Shown in pieces: positions 11,840-23,112 of a stretch of DNA of 64,000 nucleotides. The position numbers and the translations under genes were made by a program. Position 1 is the first letter of the stretch; the number at the start of each line of letters is the position of its first letter. This DNA is from Tetradesmus obliquus. Lineage: Eukaryota; Chlorophyta; Chlorophyceae; Sphaeropleales; Scenedesmaceae. A model generated the notes under the pieces. The model did no database searches. It worked only from the letters and a program-made list of their open reading frames with translations, and was not told the origin of the DNA. The DNA is taken from assembly GCA_030272155.1 (NCBI GenBank), contig CP126201.1, forward strand, positions 2,888,501-2,952,500, written 5' to 3'.

Positions 11840-11897
<58 letters not shown>
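11832..11897. repeat. CAG/AGC microsatellite at the right end of unit 2
   Basis: About 60 bp of (CAG)n interrupted by AGA. This is where unit 2 stops matching unit 1; the equivalent shorter run in unit 1 (5983-5998) is the duplication joint. Downstream to about 12110 the sequence stays GCA-rich and encodes only low-complexity Ala/Gln frames. Confidence 0.85.
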
Positions 11898-11898
<1 letters not shown>

Positions 11899-12113
11899 TG
11901 CTGGAGGTGGTGGCAGCAGCTGCAGTGGTGGCATCAGCAGCACCTGCTGCAGTGGCACCACCAGCAGCAGCAGATGTCACAGCAGAAGCGCCTGCTGTAC
12001 AGGCAGCAGCGCCACAGGTTGCTGCACCTAATGAGGAGTCAGCATCAGGCAAGCGGCAGCTGTCACCAGCACTAGCAGCGGCAGCGTCAGATGCCAAGCG
12101 GCAGCATGTTTGA

Positions 12114-13743
12114 ATAGTTCTGTCTTGCAGCTGCACGCCAGTGTGACTGTTGTACCGCATCAAGTACTGCAGCTGTGCGGCACGGATGCTGGCTGCAGTT
12201 GCATTGTAGTAAAACGTACGCACTTCAACATGATGAAGCACAGCGTTGTCATCTCTTAACATCAAGCCGTGCTGCATGTCTGTAGGGGTGGGCGCTGCTG
12301 AATGCATGGAGTTGTTGTTTGTTCAGCAATGTGCTGTCAGTTGCTACGTCATGCAGATGTTCAAGGGTCTGCGTTCGGGCTTGATGCTTACATACTTGCG
12401 GCTGTGGTGACTTAGAAGGCTGGCGCTGTGCATGTTTGTCATGGTGCCAATGCCTGCAGGAAAGCTGCATCATTTTCATCAACACGCTTGATGGCTGTTG
12501 CATTACCCCACACAGCAGTGTTGTGATGGCCGATACGTTGCAGTCTATGCGAGCTCCCTCAAGACCTGGTGCATTGCATTGCACTGCCTATCATTATAGT
12601 ACACTAGTGTTGTTTGAGTCAAAGAGTTGTGAGCTTTAGGTTTGCTTATGGTGATCAGCTGCACCTGTGCAGTGACGCTAGCTGCATCTAGCTATGCACT
12701 TCAAGTGCCATGCTGTTGGCCAAGTGTGCATGCCAAGGAGCCGGCACCGACATGCATGTTGTTGGTTGAGTCGCAGTTGAGTTGCAACACAGTGTTGTGA
12801 TGGCCTATGTGTTGCGTGTGAGCTCTTACAATGTCTGGTGTGTGGCGCTGAGAGTGCTCAGGCTCGGCTTGGTGTCAACAGCTGGCAGGTCATGCTTTGG
12901 TGAGCCGCGGAGTTCTAGTGGGTGCAGTACTTCTTTCAGGCGCCCAGCTGCTTGCAAGCACTCATGGTGGTGGCGAGGTGAGCTGAGCTGCCCACACGCG
13001 GTGTGCCTTCAAGGCCATGGCTGAGGCTGAGCAGCTGCGGCCAGTTGCTGGCTGGCAGGCTTACAGCTGAGTGGCAGGTCAGGTGACTCATTGTGTCACA
13101 CATGTTGTTGTCGTCGAGATGCTGGTAACACCGCCGTGTGCTCACTGATGCTTGTGGCCAACCCCGCCTGCCGAAGGTGAACAGCCATGGTGTCACCCTG
13201 CAGCAGGTCGCTGCGCAACTAGCCAGCGTAAGGGCGTTCGGACGCTCCAAGCTCGTATATGCTGAATTTTAATGCTTTTGAGGCGCTGCTTCCTGCATTT
13301 GTGTGCCGGCGCCTGTCTTTGGCACATGAAACTGGTTTCTTCTCAGCTGGGCTGCACCTGCACCAGAGCGCCCGCCATGTGCTGCAATGCTTACATACGA
13401 GTGTTGTATGAATATTGCTAGCCATGTTAGAGCGATAGGTGGTTTGTCATGTAACTGCTTACTTTACGCACCACTCGCTGCCCAGCTGAGCCGAAGCCCA
13501 GCGCCCCCCAAGCACGTTCATGTCCGTCCACAGTTGCGTACTCAACATTTCGGCTCTTCAGCACAGCAGCACTCACAACTGATGCTGTCCAACCTTTGTC
13601 CCCTCAGTGCTCCTGAAGCCCCCATCATGCCTATGCTTTGCTGGGCTCTTAGACATTGTTGCCACACCATGCTATGCAAGTCGACACGACAGTCCTCCCG
13701 TGTAGCAGGATTGCACTGACATTCAAACAGTGTGCTAGTCACT

Positions 13744-13778
<35 letters not shown>

Positions 13779-15665
13779 GCAGCTGCTTCAGCGTGAATTG
13801 CTGTGCCAGCAGCTGCACGGGGGTCCGAGGTGAGAGGTCCACGCGCTCCTTGCCAAGGCAGCTGCATGCATTTGGGAGACACGCAGCAGGCAGGCAACTG
13901 TTGTGATTGCTGCATGCCAGTGCACGGCATTCCAAGGGTGACTCGAGCTTCGATTGCCCCGAGGTCAGCCATGATGCTGCAGCAGCTTGCTGCTGGGTGT
14001 GAAGCTCTGCAATTGCAACCGCTGCCTCGCAAGCATCACAACACTCGCACACGCGATGCATGCGACAGATGCATTGCAAGCCTTCTGGGTCTCAGTCATG
14101 TCCAGGCTGTTTTTGCTGTTGCTGCCTGTTACTGCTGCTGCTGCTGCTCCGCCACCCCTGAGGCTACTGCATGGAAGCAGCTAGCAACAGTCATGGAACA
14201 GCCAGGTTTGGCACGCTGTGCACTGCATTGCTTAAATAAGAAACAGAAAGGAATGCTTTTATACTGCACCCACCGGCAAGATGCATGACACCAGCTACAA
14301 CCATGGCAGCAGTAGCAAGCACAGACAAGCTCAACATGCAGTGTTGCGACTGTGCCTGCAGCGTACACAGACCTTTGCTCGCCATAGACGTTTGCATATT
14401 GTCAAGAGTCACTGTCGCCTGGCGCAAAACAGAGCATGTGCTTATGCTGCTGGCCTGTGTCAACCCATGCGTCTGTTGCTCACCATCAGACCCATCTCCC
14501 CCAGAATCAATATCTCAGAATGTACAAAATGATTCTTGATTCCCTGGGTTTGGAGCTGGTGCATGTGCTGCTGGGGGCGGGTGCTAAGGGGGCTAGGCTG
14601 GTCTGTGCCACAGCAGAAACCAGTTTCCTCAGCAGCGGGGTGTCATCCGCTTGTGTGGTCATGACAGAGCCTGCAGGTGAGTGCTGATGATCAACATATG
14701 CGTCATGGGGCGAACCTGTGCGTCTGCTGCTCATCACCCCTATGGAGCCACCAGACCCACCTCCCCCAGAATCAATATCTCTGAATGTAAAAATGATGAT
14801 TCTTGATTCCTTGGGTTTGGACCTGGTGCATGTGCTGCTGGGCGCGGGTGTTGGTGTTTGGCATGATGCCGCACCCAAGCAATTGAAGGAGGGCATGTCG
14901 AGTGTGGCCGGCAGTGCACCATGGGGCAAGCTCCGTCCCATGATGCTCCACTAGAGCAGAGATAGAGTGGTGTGCCGCACTGCTGCTGCAGGGGTGTGTG
15001 CTTGTAGTGGTGTGCCTTGCGTGGTCACAACTGTAGCCAAGTAGGACAAAAAGTGTCAGAGGGCCTGATGAGCAGTTGCATCGAACCAGGAATGCTTAAG
15101 ACCAATGTGGGCAGCGTCCTGTGCCACTTGGCTGGGGACAGGATGCCTCATCCCGAGGCCACCACATCTTGTCGTTTCGGACGCATTGAAATGCTTACGG
15201 ATATCATCGAATCTTTTTCTGGTGTCTTAGGGTGCCCTGGAGCGCCTTAGCAGCTCTGCAGGCGTAGGGTTGGAAACTGGTTTCCTAGCACTTTGCGCTC
15301 ACATGTAACAGATATCGCTGTAACACCGTTTGTTGCATATTTTATGTCGATTGATCAGGCACAAAGCGCCGTGCAGTCGGCTTCCGACCCTTTGGGCCTC
15401 TGCTGCACGTCCGTAGCTAAGCTGTCTCACGCGTGAGGGGTCTTTGAAACGGCCCGATATCAGCAATCACCGCAGCTCCACAAACTTCAAACCGTTCCAA
15501 CGTTGCTGCCTTCATCGACGCCCGCATGTGAAGCACTCTTCGGCCAAGGGTGAAAAAGCTCGACCTTTGCTGCACCATACCACTTGCCACAAACCAACAG
15601 CTGCGTGCAGCATAACATATGCCCCAGCCCAGCAGCAACCACTGCAGCATGAGTCATGCACATGC
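12114..15665. other. Spacer with no defensible gene
   Basis: About 3.5 kb without a long frame that has natural-looking composition. It holds a (CAG)n run at 13744-13772, a (CTG) run near 14130-14150, and one diverged direct repeat (14470/14720). No splice-consistent exon chain or known motif was found on either strand. Confidence 0.5.
14470..14857. repeat. Diverged direct repeat, about 125 bp, two copies
   Basis: Copies at about 14470-14590 and 14720-14857 share CCCCCAGAATCAATATCTC, a TTCTTGATTCC block and GGTGCATGTGCTGCTGGG, with substitutions and small indels. On the minus strand both encode a similar peptide (APSSTCT.SKP.ESRII) inside a frame at 14507-14941. I do not think that frame is a gene. 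Confidence 0.75.
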
Positions 15666-16747
15666 AGGTGCAAGTTGCTTGCTGGGCTGTGTGATGCATC
15701 AAGACATGGAGCAGCTGCAAGATTGCACCGACACCATGTGCTGCCACAGGTACCTGCTGCTGGCAGCCATGATCATTGCCTCTTGCAAGGCAGGCAGCAG
15801 TGAAGACCTCTATGCATGCTCACTTGCCACTTCCACACAGCAGGTGAGTGATCCGCAGGAATGCAAATCAACTGCAGCTGCTGCTCCCCTCCCTTGCCAG
15901 GGGCACTGGCGCTGCTGTGAACACTTCGATTGTCAGACCACTCAATCCAGTTACTGTAACTGTCAGGCCACTGAACCCAGGTATCAGCCGCAGAGCCCCG
16001 CCTGCACCTGATGCAGCCACTCCGCCTCCACTTTAGACAATGTCTCCAGCGCCATGCTGCTGCTGCTGCTGCTCTCACAGGGCTGCAGCACATGCAGAAT
16101 GCTGCTGATCCTGCCGCTGAACAGCTCCTGCGTCTTGCGCTGCAGCTGCAGGGGCTGGGCAAGGTCACGCGCAGCATTATGATAGAAACGGCCAAACACG
16201 AAGTCGCCTTCAAAGCGCTCCACGCGAAATAGCCAAACCAGGTGGGTGCTGTTGCTGCTCTTGTTGCTGCTGAGGCTGCTCTTGCTGCTGCGCTTGTTGC
16301 TGCTGCTGCTGCTGCCGCCAGAGGCACCTGCATCCTCAGCAGCAGCAGCTGCTGCTGCTGCTGCTGCTGATGCCACCTTGAAGCTGGCTGGGTCGCACAT
16401 GTTCTTCTTGCTGGCTGCAACCTCCATAAACACGTGGTCGCCCAGCTGCACCCACTCACCCTCACCCTCATCCTCATCAAGCCACATCCCAGGCGGGCCA
16501 TCAGATGATGTAGGGGGAGGCTTGTGCAGCCTGGGCTGCTTGCTGCTGCCTTCCTCTGCTGCTGCTGCTGCTGCTGCCATGGCAGTGCCATGCTTGCGCT
16601 TCTTGCCTGTGCTGGTAGGCGCTGCTGCTGCTGCTGCCCCTGCTGCTGCTGCTGCTGCTGTGGGGATGGCAGCAATGATGCCACGCGCCGGCACGGCAAG
16701 CACCCTGATGCTGCTTGTGAGCGTCTGCAGGACAGCCGCAGGCACTG
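15666..16747. repeat. Partial third copy of the unit's left end
   Basis: Matches window positions 1 to about 1067 with more divergence than units 1 and 2 show to each other: several substitutions, CTG-tract length changes and a one-base difference near 16124. Similarity stops abruptly at 16747, in the middle of the family-A coding region (right after the sequence encoding VPAAVLQ, read on the minus strand), where unrelated coding sequence begins. It contains only the 3' part of family A and none of genes B or C. Confidence 0.93.
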
Positions 16748-18308
16748 TTTCTGCCTGGCGCGAGCCCAGATACAAGTGCTGCGCCGTGGCCAGCAGAGCG
16801 AGTGCAGCCTGGTGCGCGCGGAACGCTGCACTTGTTGTGGCAAACTGCCCACCACTGGTCAAGCTGCTGGGGTGGAACCACATCGGGTGGCCGCTCTGCT
16901 TCAGGGCAAGCATTTGAGAACTGCAGGCAGAGCATGGTGCACAACGCGGCACAGTAAGCAGCAAGTACAGCCATGAGCCAGGTAGCTGCATTCAACTGCT
17001 GCTGATGCATGGCTACTGCAGGCCAGCTGGCAGCAGAGCAATTCACCAACATGGCACATGCAGCATTAGCTAAGTCGTTGCAGTCTAGGTGCTGGAGGGG
17101 ATGTTGCTCACTCAATCTGGGCCAGCGCTGACAGCAGTTCTGCCTGTAGGTACAGGACCTTCCCCACTGCAAAGTTGAAAGTTACTGGCATAGCCTTGAA
17201 CTGTGGCTTTGAAGTGCCTGCGACTGCTGCTGCTGCTTTCTTGCTGCTGCCAGGAGGCCGCCCACCCTGCAACAGCACCAACACACATGCAGACGTGCGG
17301 TGATGACATAGCCGTTCCATGTTATCACTGTCTGTGGTGGCTTGCTCATCTGAAAGCAAAAGCCTGAGGTATTCATCAAGGTACAGCACATGCACTCTGC
17401 ATGCACTGCAAGCTCATTGCATGCTCAGTAGGTTTTGTGCAGTGGAGGAGTTTCTGTAGGCTGTCCTGGTATGCACACAAGAGAGGGGCCACTGCTGAAA
17501 TTCACCTTCTTACCCCACCATGCATCAGGCGGGTGATGGTCCTAGAGTTGGCAGGGAAAGACAGGTCAACCTGCAAAGTATCATGAAAGTTAGAGATTGT
17601 GCAATGGCCACGGCTGCTGAGCAATTCTCGCACCACCCTATCAGCTCGTACCTGCAGCTGCTGTACCCTGCCATCAACATCCTTAAACTCAATGTGGCGC
17701 TTGCAGCTGACCTGCTCTTCTGATGGCAGGGCAAGAGTACGGCCCAGCCACAGTGCCAGCCTCAGCTCCTGCACAAACTGTGGTGTGCGTTAGCAGCAGC
17801 ACACCGTGATCAAAAGCTGTGTCCCAGCAGCAGGACCTACCTCGTCCTTCACACTGCTGGGGTGCAGCTCCAGCGACATGCCCGCAGCCAAGCTTGCACA
17901 AACCATAGACTCCCATTGCTGCAGGTCACCGTTCACAATCAAATCAAAGGCATCCACTCCAGCGTGTTGAGCCCTTTGCTGCAGGCACCGCAAAGCAGCA
18001 CGCTGGGCTGCACTGCTGATGCTGATGCTGATGCTGCTGCCAGGCAACCGCTGCAGTGGCTGCAGGCGCCTGACTAGAAGCCCTGCCATAGGAAACACTC
18101 TTGCAGACACTTTGCTGTGCGCAGCAGCCACATCCTGCGGGTCTGCAGCTGAGGTGATACTGCTGCTGAAGGCTGCACACATAAAAAGCACAGACAGGCG
18201 CGTTCAGCACGTCTGTAGCCAAACGAGGCAGGCTATAACTGGCAAATGTATGATAACTATTCGCAAATCACCTTGAACACCAGGGCGCTTCTGCACAGCA
18301 AGCAGCAT
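15984..18308 (-). CDS. Gene D: chimeric protein ending in a family-A C-terminal half
   Basis: Model: complement(15984..16920, 17112..17266, 17514..17777, 17841..18172, 18272..18308), 1725 nt, 574 aa. Phases close at every junction (donors GTGATT, GTAGGT, GTAAGA, GTGAGC). The start MLLAVQKRPGVQ is a 12-codon first exon. Exons 2-4 encode an unrecognised region including GVDAFDLIVNGDLQQWESMV, QELRLALWLGRTLALP, a SCKRHIEFKDVDGRVQQLQV stretch and PQFKAMPVTFNFAVGK. The last exon starts with ALKQSGHPMWFHPSS and switches at 16747 into family A (VPAAVLQTLTSS onward), including GKKRKHG, LGDHVFMEV and HLVWLFRVERFEG. Here the family-A C-terminus is unshifted (ELFSGRISSILHVLQPCE, then ETLSKVEAEWLHQVQ). 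It looks like a functional fusion made when the partial unit copy landed downstream of, or inside, this gene. Confidence 0.6.
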
Positions 18309-18914
18309 CGTGTGCTGCTCCTGCTGGCTTCTGCTTCTGCTCCTGCTGGCTGCTTGTGGCTCCCCTAGCTGCTTTCGGTTATTAAAAGTTGTTTATGCCC
18401 TTAAAGAGCTTCTATTATAGCTGTATTGCCAGTTGCGTCGCTGCTGTCACACGACAACACAGGCTGCGTCTGATGTCTTCGGTCTACGGCAGTCGCAGTT
18501 CGATCGCCTCTCCAAATGTCGTTACATTGATTGTGAAAGCACTTCAAGCGTTCCGTATGGAAAAGGGTAACTCCAGACTGTACAATCACGTTAAGCCCTA
18601 GCACTGGTAAGGCGGGGCAGCAATGGTACAGTCACCTACAACTCAATGCGAAAGCTGCTCAAACTCATGCATTAGATGCTAGCTCAATGCAGTAGATGCT
18701 ATCAGGGGCTAGCTGTGCAACATATGCACATTTAGTGCAATGGAGGCAGACAGTCATGCACTAGAGGCAATGCAATAGAGGCACACAGGGATGCAATAGA
18801 GGCACTCAGTGTGGGCCAGAGTGCTGAACCCTGATGCTGAACCCGCCTTGCCGTCCCAGCCAGAGAGTTACAAGCACAACGCGCCACTACCACCCCTGCT
18901 ACTATTGCAGCTGC
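18309..18914. other. Spacer between gene D and the nuclease-kinase gene
   Basis: About 600 bp. Positions 18655-18810 contain short degenerate repeats of a TGCA(T/A)TAGA(T/G)GC-like motif (GCATTAGATGC, GCAGTAGATGC, GCACTAGAGGC, GCAATAGAGGC). No gene is visible. Confidence 0.5.
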
Positions 18915-21900
18915 TCAACTGCTGCTATTCAGCAAGCAATCCAGCCGGTCCAGGTCCTGATCACAAGCCTGCTCATCAGCTGCACAACACGTCTCAAGGT
19001 CGCACACAACAACTTTGCCATCAATCAGTAGGAAGTTGCTGGCACGCACATCACCGTGTGCAAACCCAGCTTTGTGAAGACCCTTCAGGCATGCTTTAGC
19101 AGCAGTGCCATGCTGCTTCAGCAGCTGCGTGCTCAAGGGCTCGCCCAAGCTCAGTGCCAGCACAGGCACGCCGCTGTGTGGCAGCCGACCCAGCGCCAGC
19201 AGCTTGGGCATGCATACTCCCCACTTTGCCTGAAGCATCACATAGGCTGAAGCCTCTGCCACAAACGCCGACATGGCGTGGTGGTCCTTGACATTGAATG
19301 TCTTGAGTGCGGCAGGCGATCCATCTACCAAGCCCTGCAATGCAGTGTGAAATAGACAGCATAAGCCTTGATGGCCGGGCCACACAAACTGGAACAGGCA
19401 AAGTGGCCCAGCTAGGCACGTCCCATCCCATCTCAGATGCTCCTGAAGCAATGTCAGGCACACACATCCCAACGTTGCAACTGCTTGCTGCCACTTCCTG
19501 ATATGCTTGTATGCATGCTTGGGCCGATGGCGTTGATGCTATGGCTTAATGGGTAACATGATGATGATCATGTATGCATGCTTGGTGGTCCCCGCCCCCT
19601 CGGCGCCATGCCCTACCCCTGAACTGCCTGTGTATTTACCTTGAAGACACGGCGATTGCTGCTGCTGCTCAAACACATGCTGCTGCAGTCTGTGCAGCTG
19701 GATAGAACTGGCAGAGCTTCAACTGCCACTGCAGCTGAACTCCAGCTGGCAACACCTTCTGCCCAAGCCACTGCATCAAACTGGCCAGCACCATCATCGC
19801 TGCTACTGTTGTGGCTGCTGCTGCTACTGCTGTAGATTGGCAACAGCAAGCTGCTGGTGTCACTGTGGAGCTCCTCAGCAGCGTCACCCTCACCACCTGC
19901 CTGAAAGGGCTGCCATGCGACGCTGGTGCGGGGTGGCTGGCTGCGTGAAGGTGCTGGTCGCCACCCACCAAAGTGGGTGCCCAGCTGCACCTGCCTGCTG
20001 CCCAGCTGCACCTCGTATCCAGATCGGGGCGTGACAGGAACACCGGCCCTTGGCAGCTGCTGCTTGGCGTCATTGTGCCACAGCTGGTGCGCTCGGTGCA
20101 AAACATACAGGAACGCACCCAAAGGGGGCACATCTGTGCTGTCCCAGGGCCACTGCGACACCTGCAGTGTCTTGTTTCGCACATCATCAAGGCGGCGGCT
20201 GAACAGGAAGGTGGTGTGCCAGTTGCTGACCAGCAGCAGTGGGGCCTCATCCATGACCGCATCTCCATAAGCCTGCAGCAGGTGTTGTGATGCAGTACCA
20301 TGCGGCGCATACCATGTGAGCAGCAAGGAAAGGCGACACCCAGCCTAGCGGTAAGCCGCCATACACCAACATCTGTGCATATCGCTCCCTGCGTCCTCTC
20401 CCCCTCCCTCCCACCTCCTTCATGCCCTCGTTCACCACTGAGGGAAAGTGAAAGGCCACATACCAGCGGGCCCCAGCGCTCACCTGCTGGATGACCTTGG
20501 CCACAGATGGCCCCAGGTTCTCATCAGCCAGTGCAGCCTGCAGGGACATGTTGCCATCCAGCTTCAGCTGCCAGCTGCCTTTGACTTCAAACACACCAAG
20601 GACCAGCCTCGAGGCATCCGCATACACAGATGTGCCACACTTGCGCACCAGCATATCAGTGAATGAGGCTGACCGGCCGCTGCCACCATCAATATATTCT
20701 GTGCCTGTAGGTCAGAGTGAGCAGGTCAGGGGATAAGTGTTGGTTGCATGCGTGAGTCGCTCTTCAAAAAGTGACTCACAGCAAGGATATAAGCAGGAAC
20801 ACGTGCATGAGCAGCCGTCGCTCCAGCAGTGGCACACGACCGGACAGCATGGTACACAGCATCATGGCAAACAACTGCCTCTGGTGGCCATGCAAACCCA
20901 CCCACCAATGCCCAGGTCAGCTGCCACCTCGCTCACGCCCTCCACGGCACGAATCAGACAAGCTCGCACATAGCTCTCGTCTGCAGCACCATTTAACATG
21001 ACCTCTGGCTCGCCTTGGGTCGCAGTCGCCCGGTAGACCTGGGTGCGAGGCAGGCGGACATGGGAGGCGGGAGGGAAGTGTCAAGGGCATGGGCATACCG
21101 CACAAACATGTGATGTCTTGTACCACACGAGCACACATGCGCACGCATGCACGCAAGCACACCTTTGTGCGTGCACACACATACACACACCACTTGGTAA
21201 GGCTGTGCTCTCAGCGCACACCCATGAAGAACACTGTTACAAACACTGTTACAAACACAACTTTGAGGCTTGCAGCATCACCAGGACCAACCTCTGCTTT
21301 GATGTGTGTTATTGATGCAACTTTCACAAGCAAATTGCTTTACTTGCAGCCAGCCAATCAAGCCAGGAGCCAACCATCCCAACCACAACATGTGCCTTTC
21401 TGCAATCACCAGTTTGTTGTACTTCTTGGGGCCTTCAGGCAGCCTGTGCACAAACTCATTCACTTTGTTGACAAAGCCAGGCATCTCCTCTATGCCGTCA
21501 AACGTGCGGGCGTGGCGTGGTTGTGTCATGGATGAGGATGCGCGGTCTGAGGTGCGGCGCGGCATGCGAGGCAGCGGCTGCATGATGTACTCCTTTGCTG
21601 AGAGGAGCCCTGCCAAAGACAGCGATGATAAGCACGCAGCACAGCACATTCCACACCGCAGCATGCATCATCAACACGGACACAAGCAGGCATCGTGTGC
21701 ATTGAACGGGTTGCATGCATGCAGCAAAGCACTTGCTACAGCACCATCGGAAAAAAACATAGCAACACCAGGTTGTCCACCAGGGGCCATGCAGGGTGCT
21801 GCTGCACACCCTTGAGTGAGCACCAAAGTTGAGCAACCGTGGCTGGCATGTTGCATGTGGTGATGCATGCAGCACTTGTAATGGCTAAGACTGCTTCTGC

Positions 21901-22592
21901 TTGGTTTCACAGCTGCTTCAAATGCAGCAGCAATCCTCTTCCACAGGCAAGCATGCCTGTTGTGAGCAAGGTGTGCAACCCCAGGATTGCTCGCATCTCC
22001 AAGATCCAACCACCTGCTGAGCTGTTGCCAAATTCTATGGTTCTGGTGGCAAACAATAGACATTTTCACCCACGCTGCACGCAGCGCATAATGACAGCCT
22101 GTGTACAGCCTGATGGATACCATGATTGAGTCAGCGCATCTGCAGCTAGTTTCAGTGGCGCATTTGAAAGCTTGTCTAATGCTACAGCTTCCCAGTCATC
22201 CGACTGATTTAGAACAGTGGAAACGCCTTGTCGGTCAGCATGCATTGGCTTCAAGAGCGCCTAGCATAATCAGCAAGGCTCCGTGTTACTGCGTACCGAC
22301 ATGCAGAGCTGCCAGCAACAACACTGCCTGCACCAACCAAACTGGGGTTCATGCTGCAGTACACAGGGTCTCCCTGAGATTCTCATGACTCACCAGACTG
22401 GCTGCTCAGCCTGTTCTCTTTGGCTTGCAACTCTCTGATGACCCCCAGCAACTCTAGCTCCAGCGCCTGCAGCTGCTGCCACTCCTCAAGGTTGTTGGAT
22501 GCTTTCGCATCGTGAATGCCAGCTCTGACCTCCTCTAACCGAGCCTTATGGCCTGCCAGCTCAGCTTGAATGCTTTCCAGCTCCTGCTGCAT
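18915..22592 (-). CDS. PD-(D/E)XK nuclease-like + protein kinase-like fusion
   Basis: Model: complement(18915..19334, 19640..20272, 20484..20704, 20906..21038, 21410..21609, 22394..22592), about 601 aa. Exon 2 might instead end at 21344; phases close either way. Order: a coiled-coil N-terminus (MQQELESIQAELAGHKARLE), a linker with EYIMQPLPRMPRR and MPGFVNKVNEFVHRLPEG, then GEPEVMLNGAADESYV. A restriction-endonuclease-like core follows, ADASRLVLGVFEVKGSWQLK, with the Asp and the ExK catalytic pair, and then EAPLLLVSNWHTTFLFSRRL. The kinase-like part has ALKTF (Lys), FVAEASAY (helix-C Glu), HGDVRASNFLL (HxD and Asn) and VCDLE in place of DFG. Nuclease-kinase pairings of this sort are known among Crinkler-type effectors and transposon-linked families. 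Secretion is not evident. The DLE variant leaves kinase activity open. Confidence 0.65.
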
Positions 22593-22838
22593 GGTGGACA
22601 CCCCTGCCAACTCGGCTCCGGCTGTATGGCCGAAGCGCGGCGCATTAACATCAATGAATGGATGTTGGAACGTGTTATTGTGTTGATACTCCGTGGAATT
22701 AAGGAGCAATGGTGGAAGCCTCGTCGCACCTCCTGAACTCCTTGGACTGAAGCTGCGGATGCGCAAGCGCAGCACTGAGTGTTTCCCAATCACTTTTCTA
22801 CAAGAACTTTGCTGAGGCGTGAATACATGCAATCTAAT

Positions 22839-22930
22839 GATGGACAGCTGCTGTCGATATATGCTAGCAACGAGGCAACGCTCGATGGATAGCTGCTGTC
22901 GATGTGCCAGCAACGAGGCAACGCTTAGCA
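22839..22930. repeat. Two-copy tandem repeat, about 44 bp
   Basis: GATGGACAGCTGCTGTCGAT followed by a GCTAGCAACGAGGCAACGCT-like half, then repeated as GATGGATAGCTGCTGTCGAT with GCCAGCAACGAGGCAACGCT. It lies in the spacer upstream of the nuclease-kinase gene; no function assigned. Confidence 0.75.
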
Positions 22931-23112
22931 GAGAGCGATTCAACCACACAGTACACACCAGCTGCCAAGTCTGTTGTTCGGTGTCGTCATACATTGTAAC
23001 ACTCGTAGGGTTCGGCTGCTGTTTGCTATCGTAGGCCCTTCACTCAGCGTGTAGGTAGCGGGCAGCGCTGCAACTCAGTGGCGATGACCATGTTGTCTCT
23101 GCTGCTGCCACA

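Larger units (their letters stand above)
5999..11849. repeat. Tandem duplication, unit 2 (about 5.85 kb)
   Basis: Second unit of the tandem pair. It carries copies of the same three genes (A2, B2, C2). Similarity to unit 1 ends inside the CAG run at 11832-11849, which here expands into a longer CAG/AGC microsatellite instead of returning to the unit start. Confidence 0.95.

Noticed and set aside
1..12000. Endogenous giant-virus region
   Set aside because: The resolvase type and ankyrin style are compatible, but there is no capsid, polymerase, packaging ATPase or VLTF gene, and spliced neighbours are host-like.
11898..12113. 71-codon plus-strand frame ending KRQHV
   Set aside because: Ala/Val/Pro-only composition driven by GCA repeats. 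The basic end is suggestive, but there is no upstream exon or motif.
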